Part shown: piece by piece, positions 1 through 11,335 of the stretch
Position numbering within the stretch: the stretch's first letter is position 1
Layout: each line of letters opens with the position of its first letter
DNA from: Tubiluchus corallicola
Lineage: Eukaryota; Priapulida; Priapulimorpha; Priapulimorphida; Tubiluchidae
NCBI GenBank assembly: GCA_030141605.1
Contig: JAQGDQ010001448.1
Location: forward strand, 1-40,540
DNA: 40,540 nt
Direction of reading: 5' to 3'
The notes under the pieces: generated by a model
Seen by the model: only the letters and a program-made list of their open reading frames with translations
Database searches by the model: none
Told to the model about the DNA's origin: nothing
Made by a program: the position numbers and the translations under genes

Positions 1-329
<329 letters not shown>

Positions 330-337
330 CTCTTTAG

Positions 338-2375
338 AATAAACGACTTTGGAACATGAACGAAATAGCGAAGGCTTTCTGTACATAACAATAACAACTG
401 CAACTTATTAAATCATGTTTGCAGATATAGATCGAGTTACTTTCATCAATAGTAGTTATTCTCAAGTACAGATATAAATTGCAGGCTACTACAAGGATCT
501 ACTCAGCGCCCTTCGTTCTTCTTAATATATATCATTAACAGATACAGTTGTTTTAATTTAGGTTTATTGATTTCACAAATCATTTTTGGAAATACTAATG
601 CAACTAAAAACAATGCCCAACTAACAATAATTAATTCTTGGATGCACACACTCAGGATCACAGTCAGATGTAACAAGCAAAACACTTGCTCAGCTCACGC
701 TGCCTTTTAGCCACAGCCATAATGCATATTTTCATGAGTTTAAGACTTCGTAAATGCGGAACAAGTGATTCTAATGGTGCTTAATCAACACTTTTTCAAA
801 ATACTGTTAGTAAAAAAACAAAAAACAAAAACCGATTAAAAGCAGCCGCTCAGTGCATGAACTTAGAAGTTTGAAATTCGCTTGCAATTGGAATCTTTGA
901 GCTGTTTTTAGGCATACAAATATTTCAGACTGTATTTAAAAATTTAAAGAAGGTAAGAATATTAGATTCAAAGTTTTATAATGGATACTGCATGAAAGAA
1001 ATCATAGCTCAGTTTAATGAACATAAATAATTGTGCAAGTTGAAATCAGCAACTGTAATCACCAAAATACCCGACAAAATGCAACATATGATGCAGGTAA
1101 AAAATTTCAACCTTTTGCAAAACGTGAGTGATTATTGCTTGAGAAAAAGTCAAAACAAAGAAAGCATCCATATGGAAGCAACCCGTGGTTAAACAGGTAC
1201 TATGCTGTTACTAAAACAAGACTAAGCGCATTAATTATCTGAGCAGACCTACAAAAATGGACCTACATCAAAGTCTTACTATCTTACATAAATAATGCAC
1301 CTTCTTTTCAGTGAGTCAATCAGTCGAAAAGGCCATATCATGAGCTAAAAGCGATAAATTTCGTTGTGCATTATCTTAATTTAAACAAAACTTAGCAGCT
1401 CAAATGTAAATAACTCTTGAAATCACCTTCAAATTTTGAATATGGGAATAGTAGATCAAAGTCACCAAAAGTGCAGCGGACGGTCTCTGCATTCTTAACT
1501 GGCGTAAAATTTAAGTCAAATTTACGTCGAATTTCTGCTACTTTTGACAAAATTTTCTCTCAGCCTTCATCAGAAATTTTTGGAAATTTAACCTCCTTTT
1601 CACTATTATCATGTTTTTCTTAATCATAACTCTGGTCTGGTTACAAATACTTCATTACAGATTTTTTTTTCTTTTATCGTCACTCACGAGCTTTTTTACC
1701 TTTCGTTTCCTGCATTCCGCTCTTAAAGATTCCGATTCCTATGAGTTTAATTATCTGCCATAATTCGATAAAATGTTGTTGTAAGAAACTTTTTATTAAC
1801 AGTAATAAGATTACTATAAACACCTCCTTGCCTTAGCTTTGTCGATATATGCATACAGTAGAAACAGCGGGTTAAAGCAAGGTAACAGTGTCTCAGTGAA
1901 ATGACGTAATGCTAGGAAATCAGAAAAAAAACTAAAGTACAAAAGTTGCGGGAATTCATCTATCGAGCGTAGATGAATCAAGCATTTTAATAGGAACATA
2001 CATTATGTTGTTAAAGTACTTACAGTAAACTTATGAATTAAAGAATTACTTCCAGAATTTGGTGCCCTATGCAACTCCCTGTTTGCCTAGTGGTAGAGCC
2101 ACCTTGACCAGCTATTTTTACAATGCAATTTTACATTCTATTCAAGTACAGTAGGCGCCGTTTTTATTAAACTCACGGTTGATAGAATCAGATTCAAAAA
2201 ACACCCGGTAGGGGCCGTCAGCTGCTGCTGTAGTCTTTTACTACGCAGTTGGCCTACTGCAGCTAGTGAAGTACGTGGAATTGGAGGCTAGTGCGAACAC
2301 TCATTAGTACTGCCTAATTAAGCTTTAAACGTTCATTACCTAAGTGTTCAGTTAGTGTAATTATTTACTACTCAC
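338..2375. other. Non-coding stretch, left arm
   Basis: About 2 kb of AT-rich DNA without a recognisable exon. Short open frames at 503-685, 1,417-1,623 and 1,814-1,999 show no known domain. A small hairpin lies near 2,235-2,255 (GTAG and CTAC arms around TCTTTTA). A tRNA-like phrase near 2,078-2,105 is too partial to call. Confidence 0.6.
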
Positions 2376-2495
2376 TGTCAATGGTTCGTTTTGTAAGCTC
2401 TGTAGCATGAAGTTACTGACAACACGACCGTCGTTCATGTGCATTCTCGGTCCAAATGTATTGAAAATTCTAGCAACGCGAACTTCAACATTGTC
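2376..2495 (-). CDS. UXS1: UDP-xylose synthase (UXS1) exon, left-arm copy
   Basis: A single 120-bp exon of 40 codons, phase 0 on both sides, reading on the minus strand. It is flanked by an acceptor (TTGACAG ending at 2,496) and a consensus donor (GTGAGT from 2,375 downwards). The protein contains [16 protein letters not shown] followed by [11 protein letters not shown], which I recognise as the well conserved part of UDP-glucuronate decarboxylase. This enzyme converts UDP-glucuronate to UDP-xylose with NAD+ in the Golgi/ER lumen of animals. It matches the right-arm copy base for base. I could find no neighbouring UXS1 exon in this arm: towards the centre lie minisatellite and cadherin sequence. 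It is therefore either an orphan duplicated exon or one exon of a gene with very long introns. Confidence 0.85.
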
Positions 2496-2727
2496 CTGTC
2501 AACACAAACACAGTCTGATTAATTTACAATTTTAAATTTTTATGTGTATTTCCAATTTAAGAATAAGACACGCAATAATTTAATAAATATTTTTATAACA
2601 GTCTTTCAAAATAATAATCTATTGTAAAATCAAGACAAACAAATTTGAAATAAAATTTCTAATAACTAGGTATATAGTGAATACATTTTACGTTACATTA
2701 ATTATGTAATAGTGAATACATTTTACG

Positions 2728-3447
2728 TTTTGTTTGTAGCGTGTTGGTAAATTTGCTCATTCCTCAATACGTGTTTGTAGCGTGTTGGTAAATTTGCTCA
2801 CTAATTAACAACTGCTTGTAGCGTGTTAGGAATTTTACTCATTCCTTAACAACTGTTTGTGGCGTGTTGGTAATTTTGTCATTTTTAAAAACTGTTTGTT
2901 GCGTGTTAGGAATTTTACTCATTCCTTAACAACTGTTTGTGGCGTGTTGGTAATTTTGTCATTTTTTAAAAACTGTTTGTAGCGTGTTGGTAATTTTGTC
3001 ATTTTTTAAAAACTGTTTGTAGCGTGTAGTGAATTTTGTCATTTTTTAGCAACTGTTTGTAGCGTATTGGTAATTTTGCTCACTCCTTAACAACTGCTTG
3101 TAGCGTGTTGGTAAATTTGCTCATTCCTTAACAACTGTTTCTAGCGTGTTAGGAATTTTACTCATTCCTTAATAACTGTTTGTAGCGTGTTGGTAATTCT
3201 GTTATTTTTAAAAACTGTTTGTAGCGTGTTAGGAATTTTACTCATTCCTTAACAACTGTTTGTAGCGTGTTGGTAATTCTGTCATTTTTGAACAACTGTT
3301 TGTAGCGTGTAGGGAATTTTGTCATTTTTTAACAACTGTTTGTAGCGTGTTGGTAATTTTGTCATTTTTTGACAACTGTTTGTAGCATGTAGGGAATTTT
3401 GTCATTTTTTAACAACTGTTTCTAGCGTGTTAATTCCGTCATTTTTG
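2728..3447 (+). repeat. ~40-bp minisatellite, left arm
   Basis: About 17 tandem units of 39-43 bp sharing the core TTTGTAGCGTGTTGGTAATT followed by a T-rich half that is either a CTCATTCCTTAACAACTG type or a GTCATTTTTTAAAAACTG type. The two types partly alternate. Its right end runs directly into the cadherin gene fragment at about 3,448, so the array has replaced whatever lay before it. Confidence 0.9.
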
Positions 3448-3775
3448 TTCAAAATGCGTACGTGTTCAACAGTAAAGGAATCGCTGGATCATTTATTGGT
3501 CAAGTTCAAGCAACGTTTGAAACTCACAATAATGCTCAAATATTACACTCAGTTCTAAGCTACAAAAATGTCATCCAAATTAACTCCGAAGGAAAGATCT
3601 CCCTGATTGTAGATGTAAAAGGAAAAATGGCGAAAATCAAAGTGCAAAATCCGATGTGATTATGCTGAAGCAATAATTACGTCACCGACTCAGGGTAACT
3701 CAACGTGGACTCATCCTAAACTGTTACTGCCAAGTGTTTCTTCTGGACTTTTACTATTGATAAAAACACCTTTAT
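3448..3775 (+). pseudogene. Broken copy of the cadherin-like gene, left arm
   Basis: Similar to roughly residues 550-665 of the 833-aa gene, from the last extracellular cadherin-like repeat to the start of the membrane segment. Shared runs include FETHNNAQIL, LSYKNV and INSEGK. The reading frame is lost after 3,620 by a deletion (the segment equivalent to IGLSACIAGSDS is shortened) and stops at 3,657. A trace of the following TSPT and SVSSG region can still be read to about 3,770. It lies on the strand opposite the intact gene of the same arm. No start codon, signal peptide or tail is present. Confidence 0.85.
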
Positions 3776-4861
3776 ATAATGCTAATATATCACTCGATAA
3801 GTCATTTTTGCTGATCATCTCTCACCTTTCACCTGTTGATTGATTTTTGATTTTTGTTGATGATTAAGGTCGAATTGTAAATGTGAATTTTGTTCTGTTT
3901 AATATTTCAAATGATTTTGTAACGAGAACTGTAGAAATTTCCAATCATAAAAATTCTCTCCACACACAGTGGCATAAAAGCAACCAACGATTTATTGAGA
4001 AAACCTTGCACTGAAAAGCATAACCTTTAACATTGCTGTCTTTTGATCAACTGGAACTTGCATGCCTGAGAGAATAAAGCTCTAATCACATGACCAGACA
4101 TACAAGTTCCTATTGGAAGGTACATTAAATTCATGCATACAGACCATAAATGGAAAGGTCACATATACTCTACAGACTACTAGTTAAACCAAAATCAAAG
4201 TCTACTTGGCTTCTTTGTTAGCAGAATAAAGATTATTGGTTTACAGAAAGCTGTGTTATAATGTTATAATTTTTCTCTATTTAAATTTGAATAAGAGAGT
4301 TAGAACCAGAATTAAAGCATGAAATTAACAACCTAATTACTCTAATTAATGACTATTTCTAAAAGCAAAAGGAAACAATATTTAGAAACAAAAAATCACT
4401 CTCTGACAAACTTTGTACAATTAGAGTGTAGATGGCAGCATAGACTAAATCAGTACTTTAGTGTAGTAGACTGACAATTAAATGGATAACATAATACCAC
4501 AATCGCGTACTCGCTACAATATGCGACAAGAACATTCACTGTTGAACATTTAGACTTTACATAACAAACAAGTTTAACTGTAAAATAAAGAAAGGCCAGT
4601 TTTCTCTAACCAATAGAAAAAGTTGAATTCAGGGACTACATCATCGTTTTGCTACCTCCTTTGGAAGATAGAATACCATTTCTTGACAAGCAGCGACTAA
4701 GAAGAGAGCTGTGTTACGGGCTTCTTTAACTTTTTCATGTGTAGTCTAGCTATGCGCATGCGCAAAGCAAGTATAAACGTAGTGTTCATGAAATTTAGGG
4801 CATCTTTGTCGGTGTCCCTTTTCACCGGGGGCTGAATTTTCTAACGTTCGTGCAGCTCTTT
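3776..4861. other. Non-coding stretch, left arm
   Basis: No exon recognised. It contains the NRF1-like palindrome described separately and a TATAAA about 8 bp after it at 4,772. Differences from the mirror stretch 18,558-19,640 are visible, for example around 4,740-4,830. Confidence 0.5.
4753..4764 (+). promoter_or_regulatory. NRF1-like palindrome
   Basis: TGCGCATGCGCA is a perfect match to the classic NRF1 core and is followed by TATAAA at 4,772-4,777. The mirror copy is at 18,655-18,666. Neither copy points at a recognised gene, so a promoter role is only a possibility. Confidence 0.3.
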
Positions 4862-5026
4862 TTATAGTGAGTAATGTACAGTATAGTTTTTACTATTACC
4901 TATAGGCTCTTGTCTTTTTGCTCTTGTGTGTAGTTCTTTGTAGGTATGCAGCGCCTGTAGGTTGACTTCTCTGCAGTCTTCACAAACCTGCACCCCCTGG
5001 CGCCCACAATAGTGTGTAACGTTAGT
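4862..5026 (-). other. Short protein-like open frame, left-arm copy
   Basis: A 54-codon frame without an initial ATG, mirrored at 18,393-18,557 and identical there over all 165 bases as far as I can read. It has a CGRQGVQVCEDC segment with three cysteines in a C-x7-C-x2-C spacing. I do not recognise a family. It could be a relic exon of a transposon or a gene fragment, or a chance frame. Confidence 0.25.
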
Positions 5027-5224
5027 TCATTTCATGCAGTTTCCCATTAGATCACATCAGTAGGCAGAAAACGTTTCTTTCATTGCCAAAACATTTGGGT
5101 ACGATGTGATGGATGTCTATTTCTCACGCTTTAGTCAGAAGTGAGAGGCCTGTTAAATTTCACTGAATGTAACTTACACAACATCTAGTGCAGCAAAAAA
5201 AGAACTTAGGCAAAACAATGCAAA

Positions 5225-5230
5225 TTTATT
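5225..5230 (-). promoter_or_regulatory. Polyadenylation signal of the left cadherin-like gene
   Basis: TTTATT on the plus strand (AATAAA in the gene direction), about 130 bases after the stop codon. It is the first canonical signal downstream and is repeated in the other arm. Confidence 0.5.
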
Positions 5231-5355
5231 TTTAAAAATAAAAATAATACCTGAAAAGGAATTAAAGCATGTTTCAAAAAACTGATGGAAACAAAGCGAT
5301 CTAAGACAGTGAAACAAATGTTTTCTGTTCCATTGATTTATACTTTTAATAACAA

Positions 5356-7857
5356 CTAATTCTTTCCTCCATTGAGACTGCCTGACACCGTTTCAAGTGT
5401 TTCTGCCAAAATACTTCCTGAATGATAATCTTCCATCTCTTCTTCCTCTACAGAAGTAACCTCAACGTCTGCCTTTTTTCTTTTTATTGAATCACTCTTT
5501 GTTTCAGCATGCTCTTTTGCTTCATCTGCTTTTACAGTAGTAGCTTCAATATCGGTATGCTTTTCTGCATCACTTCTTTTTTGTGACTCATCTTCTGTTT
5601 CCACACCATCTTCTTTTTCATATCTTTTCAACACATTTTCATTTGTAGTAAAACCAGTATCAGCAAACTCTTCTATTTCTTCTTCATTAATTGAATCAGC
5701 AATTATTTCAGCCTCCGTCTCCGCTTTTTCACCCTTGGCAGAAGCGTCGTTTGCTACACCTTCCTTTTCTGTCAAGTCACCAAAACTAGTGCTAATGTCC
5801 AACTTTCTTTTTCTGTTCAGATAAATCAATAATGCAATTATTACACCGAACAATATCACAATAACTAGAATCAATAGTACAACTCCAGAAGAAACACTTT
5901 GTGTGTTTGACAGTAGCAGGTGTGGATCAGTCGATGATGCGTCTCCTTTAGTCGGTGATGTAATTATTGCTTTAGCATAACCACATCGATTTTTGCTATC
6001 TGATCCAGCTATGCAAGCACTTAAGCCAATCGCCATTTTTCTTTTTGCGTCTACAGTCAGGGTAATCTTTCCTTCGGAGTTAATTCGAGCGACATTTTTG
6101 TAGCTTAGAATTGAGTATAATATCTGCGCATTATTGTGAGTTTCAAACGTTGCGTGAACTTGACCAATATATGAATCAGCAACTTCTGTACTGTTGAACA
6201 CGTAGGAATTTTGAACAAACTTGGGACTTTTCAGTGCCGCATTTCTCACATCAACAGTAACATCAACAGTTCCTACTATCCGCCATGTTTCAGTATTGTG
6301 AACCAATACAGCAAGTTCGTAGCGATCCTTAATACCTTCACTTAGCTTTGAATCTATAACCAGACTTAAGATTGATGTACTTGCATTTTGCAGTTTATTT
6401 ACGATTAAACTAAAGTCATTTACTGCCACGTCCTGCTTTGGATTTGCTAATGAATAGATGAGAGGCATTTCTGAATTACCAATAAGAGCAGGCACAAATA
6501 ATATCATTGTGTCATCACGTTCGTGATCAAACACATCGACTGAAAAACTTTCTTTTTTGAACTTTACAGAATTTTGTCTGATTTCAACAGATAAGAGTGC
6601 TCTGTCATAATGTGCAGCATCATCACGTTCTGTTGCTTGAACAAGAGTGTGGTAAATAACTGATGGAGGGAGATTCCCAGCAATGGTAATTTCACCATTT
6701 GCTTCATTTATTTTAAATTTGTTTTCTATTTGGCTTGGATACGGAAAAGAGAAAAACACAACATTTCCTAGTCCATCTTTGTCATTGGCTTCAATCTTTG
6801 CTGGTTCAACTTTCAGTGGTGTACTAAAATCTTCTTTATACACCTCGACCTGATACATATTGTAAGAAAATTTAGGATTTTCGTTATTTGTATTTTCTAT
6901 AATAACATTAAAACTATATTTTCTGTTCTGTCTTTTAGCTGGAGGAGTATTCCCATCAATCGGTGGTGCCTTGAACTTAGTATTGGGTATCAACCAAAGA
7001 TTTACCACCAGAGGCTCTGTGGTCTTGTAGTGTACTTTCTTATTCAGATAAACACAAAAGTCAAGTTTCTTTGTTGGTTGATAAGAATTGAAATCCTTTT
7101 CTATAGTTTTACCTTGAAAATATTCCTGTCTGGTGCAGTTAAAACTGCCAACGTGGTTCACAAGTGAGCCGAGGCATATCTTAAAATCGCGTGCATATTT
7201 AAATCGGTCTGGGTCTTCGGCATGAAATTCCCACAATTGTGAGCCAATTAGAGCGTTTTCAGGAAGATGCATTGTGGTGGCGTGGGAGTCTAATACAGGA
7301 TCATATCGGTCGTCTATAGGCTTTATTACGAGGGTAAGCATGAAGTCACTCCACCTGCTTTTTTTACTGCGGTCACATTCATAGTACGTTCCCCAGTAGC
7401 CATGCTCTTTAAAGCAGCTCATGCATCTAAACTTCAATAAAAGTTTGGGTTTTTCCTGTTGAAGTTGATCTCTTTTTTTGTTTAACAGATAATCACCAAT
7501 TGTTCCACGACGCGTGTACTTTAAATAAGGACCCGGTGTTACTTCATTCCCCGGGTTGTCATGTCCTGTCATAAACAAGGAGTGGTCATTGGGGATGCCG
7601 TTTATTGTTCTAAGGTAAGCAAGTCCATAGTTAATGGTAGAATGATATTGGTAGTCATGAATCCCCAAACGTATTCTGTTTCCTGTCTGAAAGAATACTT
7701 CCGAGACTGTCAATTCATATGACGAAGTCGGTGAATTGTGACATGCTTTTAGAGGTGGCGTGCCTCCTGACAATTGCGTGAATACGTACCACCAACCTAC
7801 GCTGAATCTCAAAATTGCAAAAAGTAAGAACAGTGTTTCAAACAATTTGCATTCCAT
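5356..7857 (-). CDS. Cadherin-like transmembrane protein, left-arm copy
   Basis: Intronless 833-codon frame. I start it at the ATG at 7,857 because the open frame upstream begins only with TTG and the ATG has a good context (AAGATGG). It has a signal peptide at about residues 1-21 and then an N-terminal domain of ~160 residues with Cys at 39, 145, 148 and 161 that I do not recognise. Four degenerate cadherin-like repeats follow: about 183-295 (with LPENA and AEDPD), 323-428 (NENPKF start, ANDKD, FKINEANGEITI), 429-540, and 543-638. A single membrane helix lies at about 658-680, followed by NRKRK and an acidic, Lys/Glu-rich cytoplasmic tail of ~150 residues. I see no beta-catenin or p120 binding motif in the tail. 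It is probably an adhesion or recognition protein at the cell surface. It differs from the right copy by Thr instead of Ala near residue 8. Confidence 0.85.
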   Translation of the reverse strand: MECKLFETLFLLFAILRFSVGWWYVFTQLSGGTPPLKACHNSPTSSYELTVSEVFFQTGNRIRLGIHDYQYHSTINYGLAYLRTINGIPNDHSLFMTGHDNPGNEVTPGPYLKYTRRGTIGDYLLNKKRDQLQQEKPKLLLKFRCMSCFKEHGYWGTYYECDRSKKSRWSDFMLTLVIKPIDDRYDPVLDSHATTMHLPENALIGSQLWEFHAEDPDRFKYARDFKICLGSLVNHVGSFNCTRQEYFQGKTIEKDFNSYQPTKKLDFCVYLNKKVHYKTTEPLVVNLWLIPNTKFKAPPIDGNTPPAKRQNRKYSFNVIIENTNNENPKFSYNMYQVEVYKEDFSTPLKVEPAKIEANDKDGLGNVVFFSFPYPSQIENKFKINEANGEITIAGNLPPSVIYHTLVQATERDDAAHYDRALLSVEIRQNSVKFKKESFSVDVFDHERDDTMILFVPALIGNSEMPLIYSLANPKQDVAVNDFSLIVNKLQNASTSILSLVIDSKLSEGIKDRYELAVLVHNTETWRIVGTVDVTVDVRNAALKSPKFVQNSYVFNSTEVADSYIGQVHATFETHNNAQILYSILSYKNVARINSEGKITLTVDAKRKMAIGLSACIAGSDSKNRCGYAKAIITSPTKGDASSTDPHLLLSNTQSVSSGVVLLILVIVILFGVIIALLIYLNRKRKLDISTSFGDLTEKEGVANDASAKGEKAETEAEIIADSINEEEIEEFADTGFTTNENVLKRYEKEDGVETEDESQKRSDAEKHTDIEATTVKADEAKEHAETKSDSIKRKKADVEVTSVEEEEMEDYHSGSILAETLETVSGSLNGGKN

Positions 7858-7883
7858 CTTACTCAATCAACGTGTGTTGTCCT

Positions 7884-8160
7884 CTCATTGGCAACTACGG
7901 CAGTATTCATTGGCAACTACGGCAGTATTCATTGGCAACTACGGCAGTATTCATTGGCAACTGTGGCAGTATTCATTGGCAACTACGGCAGTATTCATTG
8001 GCAACTGTGGCAGTATTCATTGGCAACTACAGCAGTATTCATTGGCAACTCAGGCAGTATTCATTGGCAACTGTGGCAGTATTCATTGGCAACTACGGCA
8101 GTATTCATTGGCAACTACGGCAGTATTCATTGGCAACTACGGCAGTATTCATTATCAAAT
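7884..8160 (-). repeat. 22-bp CCAAT-box array ahead of the left gene
   Basis: Twelve units of 22 bp plus one decayed unit. In the gene direction the core reads AGTTGCCAATGAATACTG. Each unit carries one CCAAT (ATTGG on the plus strand, first at 7,887 and then every 22 bp to 8,129). The last unit ends about 26 bases before the ATG at 7,857. Units vary at two or three positions (TAC, TGTG, CAG forms). The array also puts an ATG in every unit; each would open a 15-codon frame closed by a TGA two units later. It could be a promoter element array, a leader with upstream frames, or only a minisatellite. Confidence 0.9.
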
Positions 8161-9296
8161 TTGTTGACTGTGGCTAAAAGTCACTTGTTTTAAGCCTGTC
8201 TTCCCGTCTCTTCTTATGCGTTAGATAACATAGAAATTTATGTTCTATTTGCTCTACTGTTTTGCTATATTGTTTTTGCTCTATTGTTTCCATGACTGTC
8301 ATTGTCACAGCATTGTTGCCTGGTGAACTCATCACCGTTCCAAAGTAAATTTAGAACTTTGTAATTTAAAATACAGACCTTACCATTAATACCAGACAGT
8401 TAACTATGCCTGCAGCATTCGAACACATGACACGCTGCGCCATCCAACGGCAGTCGAGTAAAAAAAGCAATGTAGGTAAAAACGGCACAGGAAAAAATGG
8501 TGCAAATATAAACGTAAGTCAAAATGACACCTTTAGTAAATATATGCTTAGGGTTAGGGTTACGGTGGTGGATAATTACATTTACCTCTGCCAAAGAAGT
8601 TATACTTTAACACAGTTTGTTTGTTTGTCGGTTTGTTTGTTTGATTGTTTTTTTGTTTGTTATGGCAGTATTACGCAAACAAATATCTAACAGATTTCCA
8701 AGAAAAGGCGGGTATAGGGTCCTCAAATAAAAATCTTTTCGTTGGTTCTTTTTCTCCAAAAACTTGGTCGAACAACACTTACAAAAAGCATTCGTGAAGA
8801 AACGTTGTGGAGATCTCAGGGGAGTGCTTAGCAGATATTTTTGTTATGTTCACCTGGTCAGACAACCACGAGTTAGTTCCAGTTCCATTTCGAGAAATTG
8901 TCACTTGGAAACGCTGTCTATAATTTTTGCTTGTTAATGTGCATATAGCCTTATAAGGTGATTTGATATGTAAATACGTATATTTGTCAGTCTGTTACTA
9001 TCACCAAAATTAATGGTTGAAAAAGTAGATAAACACTATGTGGAACATTCGTACATTATTGATTGTAAGTTTATTTTGCCAATCCTTTGTTAGTCTGTAT
9101 AATACCAATACAGGTACATTTTTTCATGTTTGCTTGTTCACCTTCGTGTTAATTTTTTTAATAAAAAAATTAGACGAATAAATTTAGAATTTTGGCTTTT
9201 GCAGTCTGCTTTCTAGTGAGCGCATTTTAATTTTAATATAAAAATCAATTTCATCAAAATAACATGAGTGCCAGTTTCTACTACTTTCCATGTGTG
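8161..9296. other. Non-coding stretch, left arm
   Basis: No exon recognised. It holds a short telomere-like run TTAGGGTTAGGGTTA at 8,548-8,562 (two and a half units) and a GTTT-rich run at about 8,615-8,660. A near-perfect T/A hairpin lies at about 9,148-9,172. Confidence 0.6.
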
Positions 9297-9652
9297 TCAT
9301 TTTTCCCTGCACCATTTTCCCTGCACCATTTTCCCTGCACCATTTTTCTTGTGCCAATTTTCCCTGTACCATTTTCCCCTGTAACATTTTCCCATGCAAA
9401 TTTTCCCTGCACTATTCTTTCCAGTGACAATATTCACTGCACCATTTTTCCCTGTGCCATTTTCCCTGCGCCATTTTTCCCTGCGCCGTTTTTCCCTGCG
9501 CCATTTTTCCCTGTACCATTTTTCCCAGTACCATTTTCCCATGCCAATTTTCCCTGCACTATTCTTCCCAGTGCCATTTTTCCCTACACCATTTTTCCCG
9601 GCACTATTTTTCCCTGCACCATTTTTCCCTGCGCCATTTTTCCCTGCACTAA
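9297..9652 (+). repeat. ~16-bp CCCTGCACCATTTTT minisatellite, left arm
   Basis: About 20 or more degenerate units of 15-19 bp built on TTTTCCCTGCACCA. The long open frames over it on both strands are repeat translations (FFPAPFFPAP and similar), not genes. The mirror copy is at 13,795-14,152. Confidence 0.9.
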
Positions 9653-9659
9653 AATTTTA

Positions 9660-10785
9660 GTTAGTTAGTGACGTGTGCGTTACGAATGCTCTGATTATTT
9701 TTTCAAACTTTACTCTGTGTTATTTAAACGTATTTGAAATGTTTTATCCTCAAAATGGCTGCGTCTAGCAATGTTTTATACAGAGTTACTACCGACGCAA
9801 GCACCCTTGTTTGCAAAAAGACATTATGTAAATATTAAAAATTTTCAAGACAAAATTTGGAAGCTTTGTGTAAGCGGAGAGTTTTCTTGTGTTTTAAGGA
9901 CTAATTTTGCTGTCACTTTCTAGTTAAACAAGCTAGGAGTGAAGATGGTAAAAACAATTTCAACATGTAATAACATGTAGTAATAAAAGATATCATCCAT
10001 CAGTTAAAGGAGCAATCAATAATTATTTATCATGTTAGCTCTTAACTATAACAAAACGCAGTGCTCATTCATGAAATAATTGATGTCAAAAAGTGTAACT
10101 TTGCATAATTTTTATTCTACTGTTTAAACCGTTCAAACTTTTGGTAAGATCTGTAATAACTTTGTAATGTACTTGCAGCTCGATGCGATTATCCTGTTTT
10201 TTTACGGATCCGAATAATGCCTTACTTGTAGCAAAAGCCTATCACTAATAAAGCGTCTAACTGCATTGCCTTATATTGGGCATTGGGCATCAATATATAT
10301 TATATTGATTTTTTGCTTAAAATAATGAAAACATCACATATTATAGTAGACGATCTTTTTCAACGTTGTTTCTCTGTTGTTGTTTTTTACTGTGCACTAT
10401 AATTGCACTACTGTATAATCATGCTATGTAAATTATATATAATTCAACCGTATTATAAATGTTTAAACGAAATAACATGATTGGATAGCTGTGATTCTCC
10501 TGAATAGAACAGTACTTAATTTGTAATCATTTAGTTATGCCTGTGCTCATATAGTAGTAGAAAAGTCATAGGTCTTGTAAGACCTATTTTAAATGGTGAA
10601 GTCCTGATGGAGTTAACCAGTATTAATCTGCGTTTTGTTATGAAAATAGGATGCACAACCTCATTTAAAAAAACTATTAACAAAATAGAGTATTCTTAGT
10701 TACCATATATTATTATATTAATCCTTGACAACACAATGCTGATGCCACTGTTCACTGATCTGTTGATGTCATAACAACAGTCATG
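9660..10785. other. Non-coding stretch, left arm
   Basis: No exon recognised. Two small hairpins are present in both arms: ATCAATATA/TATATTGAT at about 10,290-10,311, and ATAGGTCTTGTAAGACCTAT at 10,568-10,587 (9-bp stem, 2-bp loop). Confidence 0.6.
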
Positions 10786-10789
10786 CTTT

Positions 10790-11334
10790 CTTCTTCTTCT
10801 TCTTCTTCTTCTTCTTCTCTTCTTCTGTTGCTCTAAACATTTATTGTAGACGTTGAGTGTACAGGCAAGGTACATTTGCGAAGTTTAATGCTAATCTTAC
10901 TGGTGTTGTTTCTGGTAATCTCATTTAATGTTCTACCCATCTTAGTCTTCTGATTCTGATTTTAATGCTCCAATGTTTAATGTTAATCTTACTGGTGTTG
11001 TTTCTGGCAATCTCATTAAATGTCCTACCCATCTTAGTCTTCTGATTCTGATTTTAATGCTCCAATGTTTAATGCTAATCTTACTGGTGTTGTTTCTGGC
11101 AATCTCATTAAATGTCCTACCCATCTTAGTCTTCTGATTCTGATTTTAGTGCTCCAATGTTTAATGTTAATCTTACTGGTGTTGTTTCTGGCAATCTCAT
11201 TAAATGTCCTACCCATCTTACACTTCTGATTCTGATTTTAGTGCTCCAATATTTAACCCTAATCTTACTGGTATTGTTTCTGGCAATCTCATTAAACGTC
11301 CTACCCATCTTAGTCTTCTGATTCTGATTTTAAT
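10790..11334 (-). mobile_element. LINE 3' end expanded as 92-bp tandem array, left arm
   Basis: On the minus strand about five units of exactly 92 bp encode RRLRWVGHLMRLPETTP, the motif found at the C-terminus of many non-LTR reverse transcriptases (R-x-RW-x-GH-x-x-R). The array is followed by a short 3' UTR with AATAAA (10,841-10,846) and a GAA microsatellite tail (10,790-10,828), the usual way such elements end. Since 92 is not a multiple of three, each open frame runs through only two units. No catalytic reverse transcriptase core is present. Confidence 0.75.
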
Positions 11335-11335
11335 G

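Noticed and set aside
2078-2105. A-box-like TGCCTAGTGGTAGAGC in both arms
   Set aside because: No B box at the right distance and no tRNA fold.
7760-8193. Three overlapping frames with IHWQLRQYSLATTAVFIGN repeats, and their mirror
   Set aside because: The 22-bp array read antisense to the gene; the frames exist only because the repeat lacks stops on that strand.
8548-8562. Telomere-like TTAGGG units, mirrored at 14,881
   Set aside because: Only two and a half units and mirrored in both arms; not evidence of a telomere or fusion point.
9264-9668. Open frames with FFPAPFF and similar repeats, also at 13,677-14,150
   Set aside because: Minisatellite translations, present on both strands and in two frames.
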